Made by a program: the position numbers and the translations under genes
Shown: positions 37,645-47,886 of the stretch, one piece after another
How positions within the stretch are numbered: position 1 is the first letter of the stretch
Layout of the letters: every line of letters starts with the position of its first letter
Notes under the pieces: model-generated
Seen by the model: only the letters and a program-made list of their open reading frames with translations
The model's database searches: none
What the model was told of the DNA's origin: nothing
Origin: Treponema sp.
Lineage (GTDB): Bacteria > Spirochaetota > Spirochaetia > Treponematales > Treponemataceae
Reading direction: 5' to 3'
DNA: 64,000 bases
NCBI GenBank assembly: GCA_024695475.1
Contig: JAILIC010000095.1
Span: 1 to 64,000, forward strand

Positions 37645-38911
37645 TCTATTTAGAAAGTCAGTTCTTGATAAACTGTCATCTCCTGAGCAATTGGACTTAA
37701 CGCTTACTGTTGTAAAACCTTCTGGTTGGGTGGCACTGGGAGCCATCGGTGTACTTTTGGTTGCAGTATTGGTATGGGGTATTTTTGGTAGTATTCCTGA
37801 AAAAGTAAATGGCAGCGGGCTTATTATGAATTCTGGTGGTTTGGTCAGCATTACCTACGGATCAGGTGGCGTTATACGTAATGTATTTTTGGAGCCTGGT
37901 TCTACCGTAAGGGTTGGTCAGATTATTGCCCGTATAGAGCGACAGGACTTGCTTGAGCAAGTACAGGCTGCTGCACAGCATCTTTCCAATTTGCAGCAAA
38001 ACTATGAGTCAACGGCTAACCTGACAGCCCGTACTACCGGTCTTTCCAATGAAATGATGAGCAAGTCAGAACGTGATTTGCGTGAACAAATTGCTACGCT
38101 TACTTCGCAGATACAGGATTCGCAACGGCAGGAACAAGGTATGAAGTCGTTGTATGAGGAAGGCTTGATAACAGAGACATCTTATTTGTCCACTCGTAAT
38201 CAGCTTTTGACGTTACAAAAACAAAAACAGGATCTTGAGCAGCAACTGCTTAATGTTGGTGTAAATCGTGTTAAAAGCTCTGGCGAAACAAGTCAGCAGC
38301 TTCTCTCCTTGCAACATCAGATAGATGAGGCCCGCAAACAGCTGGAAGTACAACAGGCCTCTTATAATGAAGCTACCTGTATTATTTCAAATGTAACTGG
38401 CAAGGTATATGAAGTTTCTATTGCTTCTGGTGGCTATGTGTCGCCAGGAGCTACTATTGCTGTCATCGAGCCATATCGTAGTGATGGTGTCTCGTTACAG
38501 TCGACCGTATATTTTTCTGTCCGTGATGGTAAGCGTATCAAGCGTGGTATGAATATTGCTATAAGTCCTTCTACGGTAAAGCAGGAGGAATATGGATATA
38601 TTCAAGGTATTGTTACCTCTGTTTCTGCATATCCTGTGACAAGTATGTTTTTGCAGACATCATTGCAAAATACGACTATGGCCCAAAAGTTTATTGAAGA
38701 ATTAGGTACTCCTATAGAAGTAAAAGTAAGTTTGATACCAGATCCTTCAACTAAAACAGGATTTCGGTGGTCATCTTCAAAAGGTCCTGACAGCACGCTT
38801 GAAACAGGTATTATGTGTACAGGGGCTGTTACGATACGTAGTCAGCGGCCAATTGAGTTAGTGATTCCTATCATAAAGAAAAAACTATTTGGAATAGGGG
38901 TAGGTGCATGA
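37631..38911 (+). CDS. NHLM bacteriocin system secretion protein (HlyD-like periplasmic adaptor)
   Basis: LFRKSVLDKLSSPEQLDLTLTVVKPSGWVALGAIG N-terminal signature; coiled coil and lipoyl-like halves. Confidence 0.85.
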   Translation: MAANNLFRKSVLDKLSSPEQLDLTLTVVKPSGWVALGAIGVLLVAVLVWGIFGSIPEKVNGSGLIMNSGGLVSITYGSGGVIRNVFLEPGSTVRVGQIIARIERQDLLEQVQAAAQHLSNLQQNYESTANLTARTTGLSNEMMSKSERDLREQIATLTSQIQDSQRQEQGMKSLYEEGLITETSYLSTRNQLLTLQKQKQDLEQQLLNVGVNRVKSSGETSQQLLSLQHQIDEARKQLEVQQASYNEATCIISNVTGKVYEVSIASGGYVSPGATIAVIEPYRSDGVSLQSTVYFSVRDGKRIKRGMNIAISPSTVKQEEYGYIQGIVTSVSAYPVTSMFLQTSLQNTTMAQKFIEELGTPIEVKVSLIPDPSTKTGFRWSSSKGPDSTLETGIMCTGAVTIRSQRPIELVIPIIKKKLFGIGVGA

Positions 38912-41136
38912 GTATGAGTGATCATGCGGAAAAAGCAAAACCACAGTTTGAGTATACCCATAAGCGCGTACGAAGTCCTACTATCCTTCAAATGGAAGCT
39001 GTAGAGTGTGGGGCGGCAAGTCTTGCCATGATATTAGGCTATCACGGATCTTTTATTCCCTTGGAACAGCTGCGTGTTGAGTGTGGTGTATCTCGTGATG
39101 GTAGCAAGGCATCCAAGATGCTGCAGGCGGCTCGTAAATTTGGACTGGAGGCAAAAGGATATCGTTATGAGCTGAGCGATCTGGCAAAAGTGGAGTTTCC
39201 TGCAATTATCTTTTGGAATTTTAACCATTTTGTCGTACTTGATGGATTTTCTAAAAATAAAGCTTATATAAATGATCCTGCAGATGGCCGTCGTGTCATT
39301 TCGTATGAAGAGTTTGATAGTTCTTTTACGGGTGTAGTACTGTGTTTTAAAAAAACAGAAAACTTTGTAAAACAAGGTAAAAAGCCTTCTATTATACCGT
39401 TGCTAAAAAAAAGAACTGTTGGTATGAAAGATGTTCTGTCCTATGTAATACTTGTCGGGCTCTTTTTGTTGGTTCCTGGATTTATTATACCTTCGTTCAG
39501 TCGTTTTTTTGTTGATAACATTCTTGTTGGTGGCATGAAAGGCTTTTTAAAGCCTCTACTTTTTGCAATGGCGTTTACGGCCTTGTTGCAAGGATGTTTG
39601 ACCGCCATACAACAAAATTATTTACGCCGTTTTCATATAAAATTGGCATTGTCTTCTTCCGCACGGTTTTTAGATCATGTATTTAAGATGCCTGTTGAGT
39701 TTTTTACTCAGCGTATGCCGGGAGAAATTTGTAATCGTATTCAGACAAATGATAGCGTTGCCACACTTATATCGACAAAGCTGACAGGCGCTGTTGTTAA
39801 TCTTATTTGCGTGATTTTTTATGCAGCCATTATGTTTAGTTATGATGTACCGTTGACTTTGCTCTGTATTATTGTTGTGGCGTGTAACTTTACCTTGCTA
39901 AAAGTGACGGCAGAAACTATTAAAACATTTAGTTTTAAGAGTCAGATGGAACTTGGTAAGCTCTACGGGCAAACGATGTCTGGTATTGAGATGATAGAAA
40001 CGCTTAAGGCATCTGGCCTGGAAAATGACTTTTTTCAGGAATGGGCAGGACAGCATGCCAAAGTAGTATTGCAAAATCAAAAACTGAGTAAAGTATCTCA
40101 GGCTATTACGCAGATTCCGCAGTTTTTGAGTAAATTGCTTAATCTGGCAGTGCTTGCTGTCGGTGCACTTCGTGTCATGCATGGCGACCTGACAATGGGT
40201 ATGCTGGTAGCATTCCAAAGCTTACAGTCAAGCTTTATCGGTCCTGTAAATGAGTTTTTGCAGATGGGTAATGAGATGCAGTCAGGTCAGGCTGATATGC
40301 AGCGTCTTGATGATGTCATGAATTATCCCGTTGAAAAGCGCTATAAGGATGATTATGAGCAAAAACAGGCTGATGCAGTGCAAGAAGAATCTGCTGCTTC
40401 ACAAAAGATAGAAAAACTGCAAGGCTATATTTCGCTTAAAAATGTGACATTTGGTTACAGTCGTCTTGCTCCACCGCTTATTACTGATTTAAATCTGGAG
40501 TTAAAGCCTGGCACTCGTGTTGCTCTTGTTGGTGGTTCTGGTAGTGGAAAATCTACCATCGGCAAGCTGGTCAGTTCTTTATATAAGCCTTGGTCTGGAG
40601 AATTATTATACGATGGTAAGCCATTGTCAGAAATTAATAGAATGCAGTTTACTAACTCTGTTGCTGTTGTTGATCAAGATATATTCCTCTTTGAAGGTAC
40701 AGTACGTGAAAACTTGACGATGTGGGATACTTCAATACCTGAGTCAGTATTTGTACAGGCTGCAAAAGATGCCTGTATCCATGATGTTATTGCTGTCAGA
40801 CCAGGCGGATATTACAGCAAAGTCGATGAATTTGGTAAGAACTTTAGCGGTGGACAGCGTCAGCGTCTTGAAATTGCTCGTGCCCTTTCGTTAAACCCGC
40901 GTATATTAATTATGGATGAGGCGACAAGTGCACTTGATCCAGTGACGGAACAAATCGTTGATGAGAATATCCGTCGGCGTGGTTGTACGTGTATTGTTAT
41001 TGCCCATCGTTTGAGTACTATCCGGGATAGTGATGAGATTTTGGTATTGGACAAAGGTCAGATAGTACAGCGTGGTACCCATGATGAGTTGATGGCAGCT
41101 GGTGGGCTGTATAGCGATTTGATAAAGACGATGTAG
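38908..41136 (+). CDS. NHLM-type peptidase/permease/ABC transporter (C39 peptidase domain)
   Basis: ILQMEAVECGAASLAMILGYHG, NHFVVLDG and NDPADGRR give an intact C39 Q/C/H/D set; ABC domain with SGGQRQRLEIARAL. Confidence 0.92.
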   Translation: MSMSDHAEKAKPQFEYTHKRVRSPTILQMEAVECGAASLAMILGYHGSFIPLEQLRVECGVSRDGSKASKMLQAARKFGLEAKGYRYELSDLAKVEFPAIIFWNFNHFVVLDGFSKNKAYINDPADGRRVISYEEFDSSFTGVVLCFKKTENFVKQGKKPSIIPLLKKRTVGMKDVLSYVILVGLFLLVPGFIIPSFSRFFVDNILVGGMKGFLKPLLFAMAFTALLQGCLTAIQQNYLRRFHIKLALSSSARFLDHVFKMPVEFFTQRMPGEICNRIQTNDSVATLISTKLTGAVVNLICVIFYAAIMFSYDVPLTLLCIIVVACNFTLLKVTAETIKTFSFKSQMELGKLYGQTMSGIEMIETLKASGLENDFFQEWAGQHAKVVLQNQKLSKVSQAITQIPQFLSKLLNLAVLAVGALRVMHGDLTMGMLVAFQSLQSSFIGPVNEFLQMGNEMQSGQADMQRLDDVMNYPVEKRYKDDYEQKQADAVQEESAASQKIEKLQGYISLKNVTFGYSRLAPPLITDLNLELKPGTRVALVGGSGSGKSTIGKLVSSLYKPWSGELLYDGKPLSEINRMQFTNSVAVVDQDIFLFEGTVRENLTMWDTSIPESVFVQAAKDACIHDVIAVRPGGYYSKVDEFGKNFSGGQRQRLEIARALSLNPRILIMDEATSALDPVTEQIVDENIRRRGCTCIVIAHRLSTIRDSDEILVLDKGQIVQRGTHDELMAAGGLYSDLIKTM

Positions 41137-41140
41137 GTGA

Positions 41141-43726
41141 ATGATTATGAGCAAAAAAGAACAAGAAACCATTGTGTTACATAATAGTACACCGTTTGAA
41201 GTTGATACCACAAAATCAGATGCTCCTTTGTCTTATCGTGTCGTAAAAGGAACCGCGTATGTATTCGCAGTTGAGCGCCAGCCAGATGGTAAAGATGGTG
41301 CACGGTATGCCGTAGGTACTTTTAAGGCTGGAGAGTCCATTGCAGTATTACCTGCTGTTGGTTCTATTCACTTTGTATGTACTGGTGCACTACATACGGA
41401 GATTGTTCCAGAACCGTTAGAGAATTTGTCTGATGAGGAGCAAAGAAAACAACGCTCACTTCTGCAGGAAAAAGCAGAAGCTTTTGTTGCAGCCCGAGAG
41501 GCAGAATTACAGGCAGAAAGTAAGCGTATTGCCTTACGACAACATACAACCGAGAGCATATATAGTGCAGCTATTGAAGAAATTGCTTCTGTTTTAAAAG
41601 GCGAGTCCGTAACTAAAAGTTCCGCTGATGATGCTCCTATAGTACGTGTGGCATTTCTTGTATGCAAGCATAATGATATAAAAATTCAGGCACTTACAGG
41701 TAAAGATTATACGGGTGCCGATGCTCTTAATGAGCTTGCAAAAGATAACAATATACGCATGCGTGCTGTCACACTAAAAGATGCGTGGTGGAAGCATGAT
41801 AATGGAGCCTTGTTTGCCTATTATATAGAAAACGGTGATGATATTGATAATACGGAAGCTGCTAGAATTCCTGTTGCATTGCTACCGCAAAAAAATGGTA
41901 GATATCTGCTGTCTAATCCAGAAACTGGTGTTACAACGTGGGTTGATGAATCTGTAGCCTATCATATACATCCCAAGGCATACATGTTTTATCGTCCTTT
42001 TAGTGGTAAAACAATTACATTAAAAGATTTAGTTGTTTTTACTGTAAAGGGATTTGCTCAGGATGCAGCTTTTTTTGTCATATTGGGTTTTTTGTCTGCA
42101 CTTGTTGGTCTTTTAATTCCTGAATTGACACGCGTATTTATGGACAGCATTATTCCGCAGGCTGCTAAAAGTATGGCTGTGCAAATTTCACTGTTGGTTT
42201 TGCTGTGTACGTGTTCAGCCGCGGTTTTTGATTGCGTAAAGTCATTGTGTTTGCTTCGTATGCAGATACGTGCAGATGCATCATTGCAGTCTGCTGTCAT
42301 GGATCGGTTGTTAAAGCTACCTGTCATCTTTTTTAGGGATTATACGGCAGGAGATCTTGCACAAAAAACAATGGCAGTTACCCAGATACAGAATTTGATA
42401 TTTGGTACGATCATTTCTAGTATCATGTCCTTTGTGTTTGGGCTTGTGTACTTGTTCCAGTTGTTTAGATATAGTTCCTACCTGTTACGGTGGGCTGTGG
42501 TATTTTGTCTTATTCCTGTAACTGTTACGGTTATTGTATCTCTCATTAAGTATAAATGGAATAAGCAACTTATCGAAATAAGTTCTCGAATTTCGGGTGT
42601 GCTTTTTCAATATATAAGTGGTGTAAACAAACTGGTAATGACGGCTTCTGAAAAACGTGCTTTTGCGGTGTGGGGAGGCATGTTTTCAAAACAGAATGCG
42701 TGTGTAAATAAGTCTGGTAAAATCGACGGCGTGTATGCAACTTTTTCTGCGATTCTTTCGCTTGTGGTAACCTTGCTCTTTTATGCCATTTTTATGAACG
42801 CAATTGCTAAAAATAAAATGGATGCTTTGACAACAGGTAGTTTTATGGCGTTTATGGCAGCGTTTTCGTCATTTCAGGGTGTATTGATTTCTATGGCGAA
42901 TTCCCTTACTGAATCAATACAGATTATCCCCTTGTACGAGCAAACCAAAACTATTTTGGAGTGTGCCCCTGAAATTCAAGAGTCGAAGCCTGCAGTTTCG
43001 TCTTTGTCTGGTGCTATCGAAATTGACCATATCAGTTTTCGTTATGAAAAGGATGGCCCTCTTATCTTAAAAGATGTATCGATGAAAATAGAACCGGGAG
43101 AGTTTGTTGCGATTGTTGGTGGATCTGGATCCGGTAAGTCAACATTATTACGCGTATTGCTTGGCTTTGAAACGCCGGAGGCGGGCTCTATCTTTTTTGA
43201 TAATGAAGATTTGTCTGCAGTTGATTTGAGCAGTGTGCGACGTAATATGGGTGTTGTGTTGCAAAACAGTACAATTATGCAGGGATCTATTTTTACAAAT
43301 ATAGTTGGTAGTTCTGCATTGACAATGGTTGATGCTTGGAAAGCTGCTGAAATGGCAGGTCTTGCTGATGATATCCGCGAAATGCCGATGGGGATGCATA
43401 CGATGATATCTGCTGGTGGCGGTACTATTTCTGGTGGCCAGCGCCAGCGTCTTATTATTGCACGTGCAATTGCCCGTCATCCTAATATATTGGTATTTGA
43501 TGAAGCAACTAGTGCCCTTGATAATCGTACTCAAGCGCAGGTAAGCGAAAGTTTGGAGTCACTTAAAGTTACTCGTATTGTTATTGCTCATCGTCTGAGT
43601 ACGATTATCCATGCGGATCGTATCTATGTGTTAAATAATGGCGTTATTGAAGAATCTGGTACGTATGAAGAACTGATGAAAAAAGACGGCTTTTTTGCAG
43701 AACTTGCTCGCCGTCAGCAGGTATAA
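41141..43726 (+). CDS. NHLM-type ABC transporter permease/ATP-binding protein (second, non-C39 exporter)
   Basis: 861 aa; long soluble N-terminus, ABC domain GGSGSGKSTLLRVLLGFE, ISGGQRQRLIIARAI. Confidence 0.9.
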   Translation: MIMSKKEQETIVLHNSTPFEVDTTKSDAPLSYRVVKGTAYVFAVERQPDGKDGARYAVGTFKAGESIAVLPAVGSIHFVCTGALHTEIVPEPLENLSDEEQRKQRSLLQEKAEAFVAAREAELQAESKRIALRQHTTESIYSAAIEEIASVLKGESVTKSSADDAPIVRVAFLVCKHNDIKIQALTGKDYTGADALNELAKDNNIRMRAVTLKDAWWKHDNGALFAYYIENGDDIDNTEAARIPVALLPQKNGRYLLSNPETGVTTWVDESVAYHIHPKAYMFYRPFSGKTITLKDLVVFTVKGFAQDAAFFVILGFLSALVGLLIPELTRVFMDSIIPQAAKSMAVQISLLVLLCTCSAAVFDCVKSLCLLRMQIRADASLQSAVMDRLLKLPVIFFRDYTAGDLAQKTMAVTQIQNLIFGTIISSIMSFVFGLVYLFQLFRYSSYLLRWAVVFCLIPVTVTVIVSLIKYKWNKQLIEISSRISGVLFQYISGVNKLVMTASEKRAFAVWGGMFSKQNACVNKSGKIDGVYATFSAILSLVVTLLFYAIFMNAIAKNKMDALTTGSFMAFMAAFSSFQGVLISMANSLTESIQIIPLYEQTKTILECAPEIQESKPAVSSLSGAIEIDHISFRYEKDGPLILKDVSMKIEPGEFVAIVGGSGSGKSTLLRVLLGFETPEAGSIFFDNEDLSAVDLSSVRRNMGVVLQNSTIMQGSIFTNIVGSSALTMVDAWKAAEMAGLADDIREMPMGMHTMISAGGGTISGGQRQRLIIARAIARHPNILVFDEATSALDNRTQAQVSESLESLKVTRIVIAHRLSTIIHADRIYVLNNGVIEESGTYEELMKKDGFFAELARRQQV

Positions 43727-43739
43727 GAGGTAGGATAAA

Positions 43740-44921
43740 ATGAAAAAGCGTTTATATGAAATTGTTGCAATTGGTGCAATGCTGCTTGGTACACTCTGTA
43801 TGACAGCTTGTGTCCACAGTGATAATCCTGTAACTCGACGACATAGAGCGACTACACGCTTGCTAAAAAAAGAGCACCGCATAAAGATTGCCGTTGCTGC
43901 TCCTTGGTCACAGCGTCGTGATCATATTATGGAAGGTTTGGTGCTTGCCCGTGATGAGATAAATGAGTCTGGTGGCATACTTGGTGCTGAGATTGAGCTG
44001 GTGCCTTTTGATGATGGCTCAAATATCGATACGGGTTCTCGTGTAGCTTATGAGATTGCTTCTGACGAAGGAATTTGTGCGGTTATCGGTCACGCCACGT
44101 CTAGTATTTCTGTTTCTAATTCACTTATCTACCATTATTATGGGATACCGATGTTTAGTCCTCTTTCGACAAGTCAGACTTTGACACAGCAAGGATTGGA
44201 TATGGTATTCCGTAATATTCCTAATGAGGATGAGTTTGCAAAAAAAGCTGTAGATTTTTGCAGAAAAATGAACTGGAATCGTGTTGTCATTTACTGTTTA
44301 CAGACCGTGTATGGTATGGGTATGGCAGATGCCTTTGGAATGGAATCTGTTGAAAATGGCATAACAGTTATTGATCGTATGAGTTATGAAGATGTGTATG
44401 ATATTTATGATTACTCCAATGTGGCTAAGCGGTGGCGTGATAATTATTCCTTTGATGCGGTATTTATTGCAGGTACCCTTCCTCAAGCTGCTGAAATTAT
44501 TACGGTTTTTCGTCAAAACGGTATTACTCAGCCTATTATCGGGGGCGATACCTTTGATAGACCGTCGTTTTTTTCAAGTGGCAATAATAAATCTGAGGAT
44601 AATGTCTATGTCATTTCAAACTTTGATGTAAACTCTGAAAAAGAAGCTTTTGTTAAGTTTAAAAAAGCATTTACCAGTCTTCATCTCTACGATGTTGATC
44701 AGGGAGCCTATCAGGCCTATGATGCGCTTAAAGTGCTTGCAAAAGCTATAGAGAAGGCCGGATCGGTAAAAGGAACTGATATAGCTAAAACATTGCATGA
44801 AAATGAGTTGTGGGATGAGGTAGCGGGACCTTACAGTTTTGAGGAAGACGGCGATATTACGGGTCATGATCTGATAGTAAAAAAAGCAGGAAACGGTGAG
44901 TTTACCAGGATTTCCTATTAA
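43740..44921 (+). CDS. LivJ-type (Peripla_BP_6) substrate-binding lipoprotein
   Basis: Lipobox-like LCMTAC; IKIAVAAPWSQRRDHIMEGLVLARDEINESGGILGAEIELVPFDDGSN. Confidence 0.85.
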   Translation: MKKRLYEIVAIGAMLLGTLCMTACVHSDNPVTRRHRATTRLLKKEHRIKIAVAAPWSQRRDHIMEGLVLARDEINESGGILGAEIELVPFDDGSNIDTGSRVAYEIASDEGICAVIGHATSSISVSNSLIYHYYGIPMFSPLSTSQTLTQQGLDMVFRNIPNEDEFAKKAVDFCRKMNWNRVVIYCLQTVYGMGMADAFGMESVENGITVIDRMSYEDVYDIYDYSNVAKRWRDNYSFDAVFIAGTLPQAAEIITVFRQNGITQPIIGGDTFDRPSFFSSGNNKSEDNVYVISNFDVNSEKEAFVKFKKAFTSLHLYDVDQGAYQAYDALKVLAKAIEKAGSVKGTDIAKTLHENELWDEVAGPYSFEEDGDITGHDLIVKKAGNGEFTRISY

Positions 44922-44933
44922 TGTGAGTAAAGT

Positions 44934-46535
44934 ATGAAAAAAAATAGTGTGTATTTTGTTTTTGCAATTGTATCACTGATTTATGGTATCTTAAGTGGCA
45001 GTATGGTATATGCCATTAGTTTTGAAGATGCGTTGAATACCGCTGTGGCTCATAGTTATGAAATTCAAAATCAACACTATGCCTTGCAAAATGCCTCGGG
45101 ACAGTTGCGTTCTGTAAAAGGAACGACGGATATTACGGTAGGTGCTTCTTCCCAGTATTCAGATTCGTATACTCCTTATGATCCTGACGATCCGTACTAT
45201 GGTAAGGCAGGAAATTTAGATAACACAGAAACAAAATCATTACAAAGTTCAGTTTGGCTTCAAAAATTATTTTCATTCGGATTGCAGTCAAAGCTTTCCT
45301 TGGGGTTAAATCGTAACGTTAGTTTATATACCTATCGAGATGGTAGTCTTAATATGGGAGAAAATGCAGGTTATGGTAAGGAGTACACCAATACAGGAAC
45401 GGTGCAATTGGAGTTGAGCTTACCTCTGTTTAAATCGTTTAATGCATCGGTAACCTCACATAATATCAAGGCTGCTCAAGCGTATTATGACCAGATGGTA
45501 CATACTTTTGAAGACTCTCTGTGCAAGCTTGTCATGAATACTGCCGATGCGTACTGGAAGTATTTGCTTGCCCATAATAATTTAGTCCAGCTTGAAAAAA
45601 TACATGGCATCTTGCAGGATCGTTATGCAGGAATGGATAAGCTGATAGCTGCAGGTGTCCGCGCAAAAAATGATTTATTAAGCATGCAGGTTGATGAGAT
45701 TAATAATGATCGTGAAATTCTATCTGCAATGGTTGCCTATGACGATGCAAAAATGGCTTTGAAGGATGCAATGGGGGTCAGTGGTGATGTTGAGATTGGT
45801 GATCCTGCATATGATTTTCCTACGATTGATTTTTCAGAAATTGTGTTGCCCCAAAATGCGGATATTGATGATGCCTATATTGCACAGCTTGTTGCTTCTC
45901 GTCCTGATATGAGAGCTTTGCAAAAGCAGGTAGAATCAGCCTATGAAAAGCTAAAGGCTGTAAAATCAAACTCTCATCCTGACGCTGCCATTAATTTTTC
46001 TGTCGGCTCTACAGGGACAGTATATTCTGATAAAATTCGTGAGTATCTGTTTGCTACAAATAAGAATACTGCTGGTAAAAATATCGGTGGAGGTATTTCT
46101 TTTTCTACCTCCTTGCAACGGAATGAAGGCAAGGGATCTGTTGAAAGTGCTGAGGCTTCATACAAACAGGCAGAACTTGCTTTTAAGCGTGCAAAAGAGT
46201 CTCTTGATATGCAATTACGTAACGTGGTCATTTATTTGAACAAATATCGAACACACATGGTACAAGCAGAAGATTCTCTTGCATTGCAGGAAAAGTTATA
46301 TAGTAATGAACGCAAGCGGTTTGAAGCTGGTTTGATAACGATAAATGATATCTCTGATCAGGATACAAAGTATTTGAATGCTCAATTGCAATATTATCAA
46401 ATGTTTGTTTCTTATTTACAATATGCAATGAAGTATAAGTATTATACAGGAGCTCTTGTAGGAGTGACTGACTCTGACCGTATTACTATTTCAAAAGACT
46501 CTCTGTATACTGTTGCTATACCTGCAAAGAAGTAA
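44934..46535 (+). CDS. TolC family outer membrane efflux protein
   Basis: Signal peptide; duplicated coiled-coil repeat pattern; SFEDALNTAVAHSYEIQNQ. Confidence 0.87.
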   Translation: MKKNSVYFVFAIVSLIYGILSGSMVYAISFEDALNTAVAHSYEIQNQHYALQNASGQLRSVKGTTDITVGASSQYSDSYTPYDPDDPYYGKAGNLDNTETKSLQSSVWLQKLFSFGLQSKLSLGLNRNVSLYTYRDGSLNMGENAGYGKEYTNTGTVQLELSLPLFKSFNASVTSHNIKAAQAYYDQMVHTFEDSLCKLVMNTADAYWKYLLAHNNLVQLEKIHGILQDRYAGMDKLIAAGVRAKNDLLSMQVDEINNDREILSAMVAYDDAKMALKDAMGVSGDVEIGDPAYDFPTIDFSEIVLPQNADIDDAYIAQLVASRPDMRALQKQVESAYEKLKAVKSNSHPDAAINFSVGSTGTVYSDKIREYLFATNKNTAGKNIGGGISFSTSLQRNEGKGSVESAEASYKQAELAFKRAKESLDMQLRNVVIYLNKYRTHMVQAEDSLALQEKLYSNERKRFEAGLITINDISDQDTKYLNAQLQYYQMFVSYLQYAMKYKYYTGALVGVTDSDRITISKDSLYTVAIPAKK

Positions 46536-46573
46536 TAAGTGACTTTTTTATTGGTTTTTGATATGCTATTGCT

Positions 46574-47881
46574 ATGAAACATGCAGTAGGATTCTTCATT
46601 TTTCTTGTTGTTGCTCTTTGTTTATTCCATGTCATATCAAGTTCTCAACTTGCTGGATATAGTATGTTGCTATGGGATGTTCCTGAGCACAATTTGCAAG
46701 ATGGTGATATTGTTCCTGTATATATTAAGTCAAATATTTCTCAGGTATATGTTGTCGGGATTCCCCATACTGAAGATAAAATAGAAGTTCCCCTTTGGAA
46801 GGTTACGGATCCTAAGTCAAAGCATAAGACAAAAAAACTTGCAGTACAGTATGCAGATTATCTGCACCGATATGCTCATGTTGCTTTGGACGGTTTGCCG
46901 GTACGTAGTGAACCAGTAAATACCTCTAAACAGGTATACCGCCTGCGAAAAAATGAAACAATCAAGATCTTGTATAAGGGTAAAGGCCAACCTGTTATGG
47001 TTGGTAATAAGCCTTTAGAGGGCGATTGGTTGCGTATCCTTACCCAGGATGGTACACAGGGGTGGTGCTTTTCTAATAATCTTAAATTGTTTTCTAGTAA
47101 CGAAACGGAAAGTGATATTGCTGTAGAAGATGAGGTTATTCAAGAAGAGGATGATACCATTAAAGGTATGCTTACTTCTCGTTGGTATCCGAGCTACTAT
47201 AGCGTGATGATAAAGAGTAAGCGTATTGATTTGACGATGATGAATACGACGTATGGATTTGATACAGGGGCTTCATCAGGTTCTGTCAGTTTGAATATGC
47301 CTGATATCCAGATTTCATGGCCATATGGTGGTATCTCTAAAGTTTCGGGTACTACATATAAATATGATGATATTCCGTTGCAGGTTACGGTAAAACGTCC
47401 TGACTTTATAGTTGTTCGCTATACCGATCAAAATGGTAAACCTCAGGATTATGAGTTTGTCACGATCGAAGAAAATATTTCTGATTTGATTATAGATGAA
47501 GTATCTCGCCGTAATACAGAATTGAGCCGTATCTGTCAGAATGCTTCGATTTTTATGAGTTCTAATTATGGTGAATTGACTTTTAGTAGTGATAATTCCT
47601 TTATGTGGACAGGCTATAAGTTGTTGGTACCTTCATTGATACCTCAAGGTGCAGGGAATTCTGGTACGGTAAGTATTGAGTATTTTATGGCTGACTCATT
47701 AAAGGGGCAATTTGATGGTGTATTAACCTTTACCTTTGATCGAGGAAATAAAAAAATTAATTTCTTGTACAAACTGGAGGAATCTGGTATCCGTCTGGAA
47801 GATCTTTCTAATGTAGTGATTAAAAATAAGACGGTATCTTCACGTGCATTAAGTCCTCTTGTGTTGTTCTTTGCAAGGTAA
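46574..47881 (+). CDS. SH3-domain-containing membrane-anchored protein of unknown function
   Basis: N-terminal TM; SH3_3-like GLPVRSEPVNTSKQVYRLRKNETIKILYKGKG...WLRILTQDGTQGWCFSN. Confidence 0.75.
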   Translation: MKHAVGFFIFLVVALCLFHVISSSQLAGYSMLLWDVPEHNLQDGDIVPVYIKSNISQVYVVGIPHTEDKIEVPLWKVTDPKSKHKTKKLAVQYADYLHRYAHVALDGLPVRSEPVNTSKQVYRLRKNETIKILYKGKGQPVMVGNKPLEGDWLRILTQDGTQGWCFSNNLKLFSSNETESDIAVEDEVIQEEDDTIKGMLTSRWYPSYYSVMIKSKRIDLTMMNTTYGFDTGASSGSVSLNMPDIQISWPYGGISKVSGTTYKYDDIPLQVTVKRPDFIVVRYTDQNGKPQDYEFVTIEENISDLIIDEVSRRNTELSRICQNASIFMSSNYGELTFSSDNSFMWTGYKLLVPSLIPQGAGNSGTVSIEYFMADSLKGQFDGVLTFTFDRGNKKINFLYKLEESGIRLEDLSNVVIKNKTVSSRALSPLVLFFAR

Positions 47882-47886
47882 TTTAT

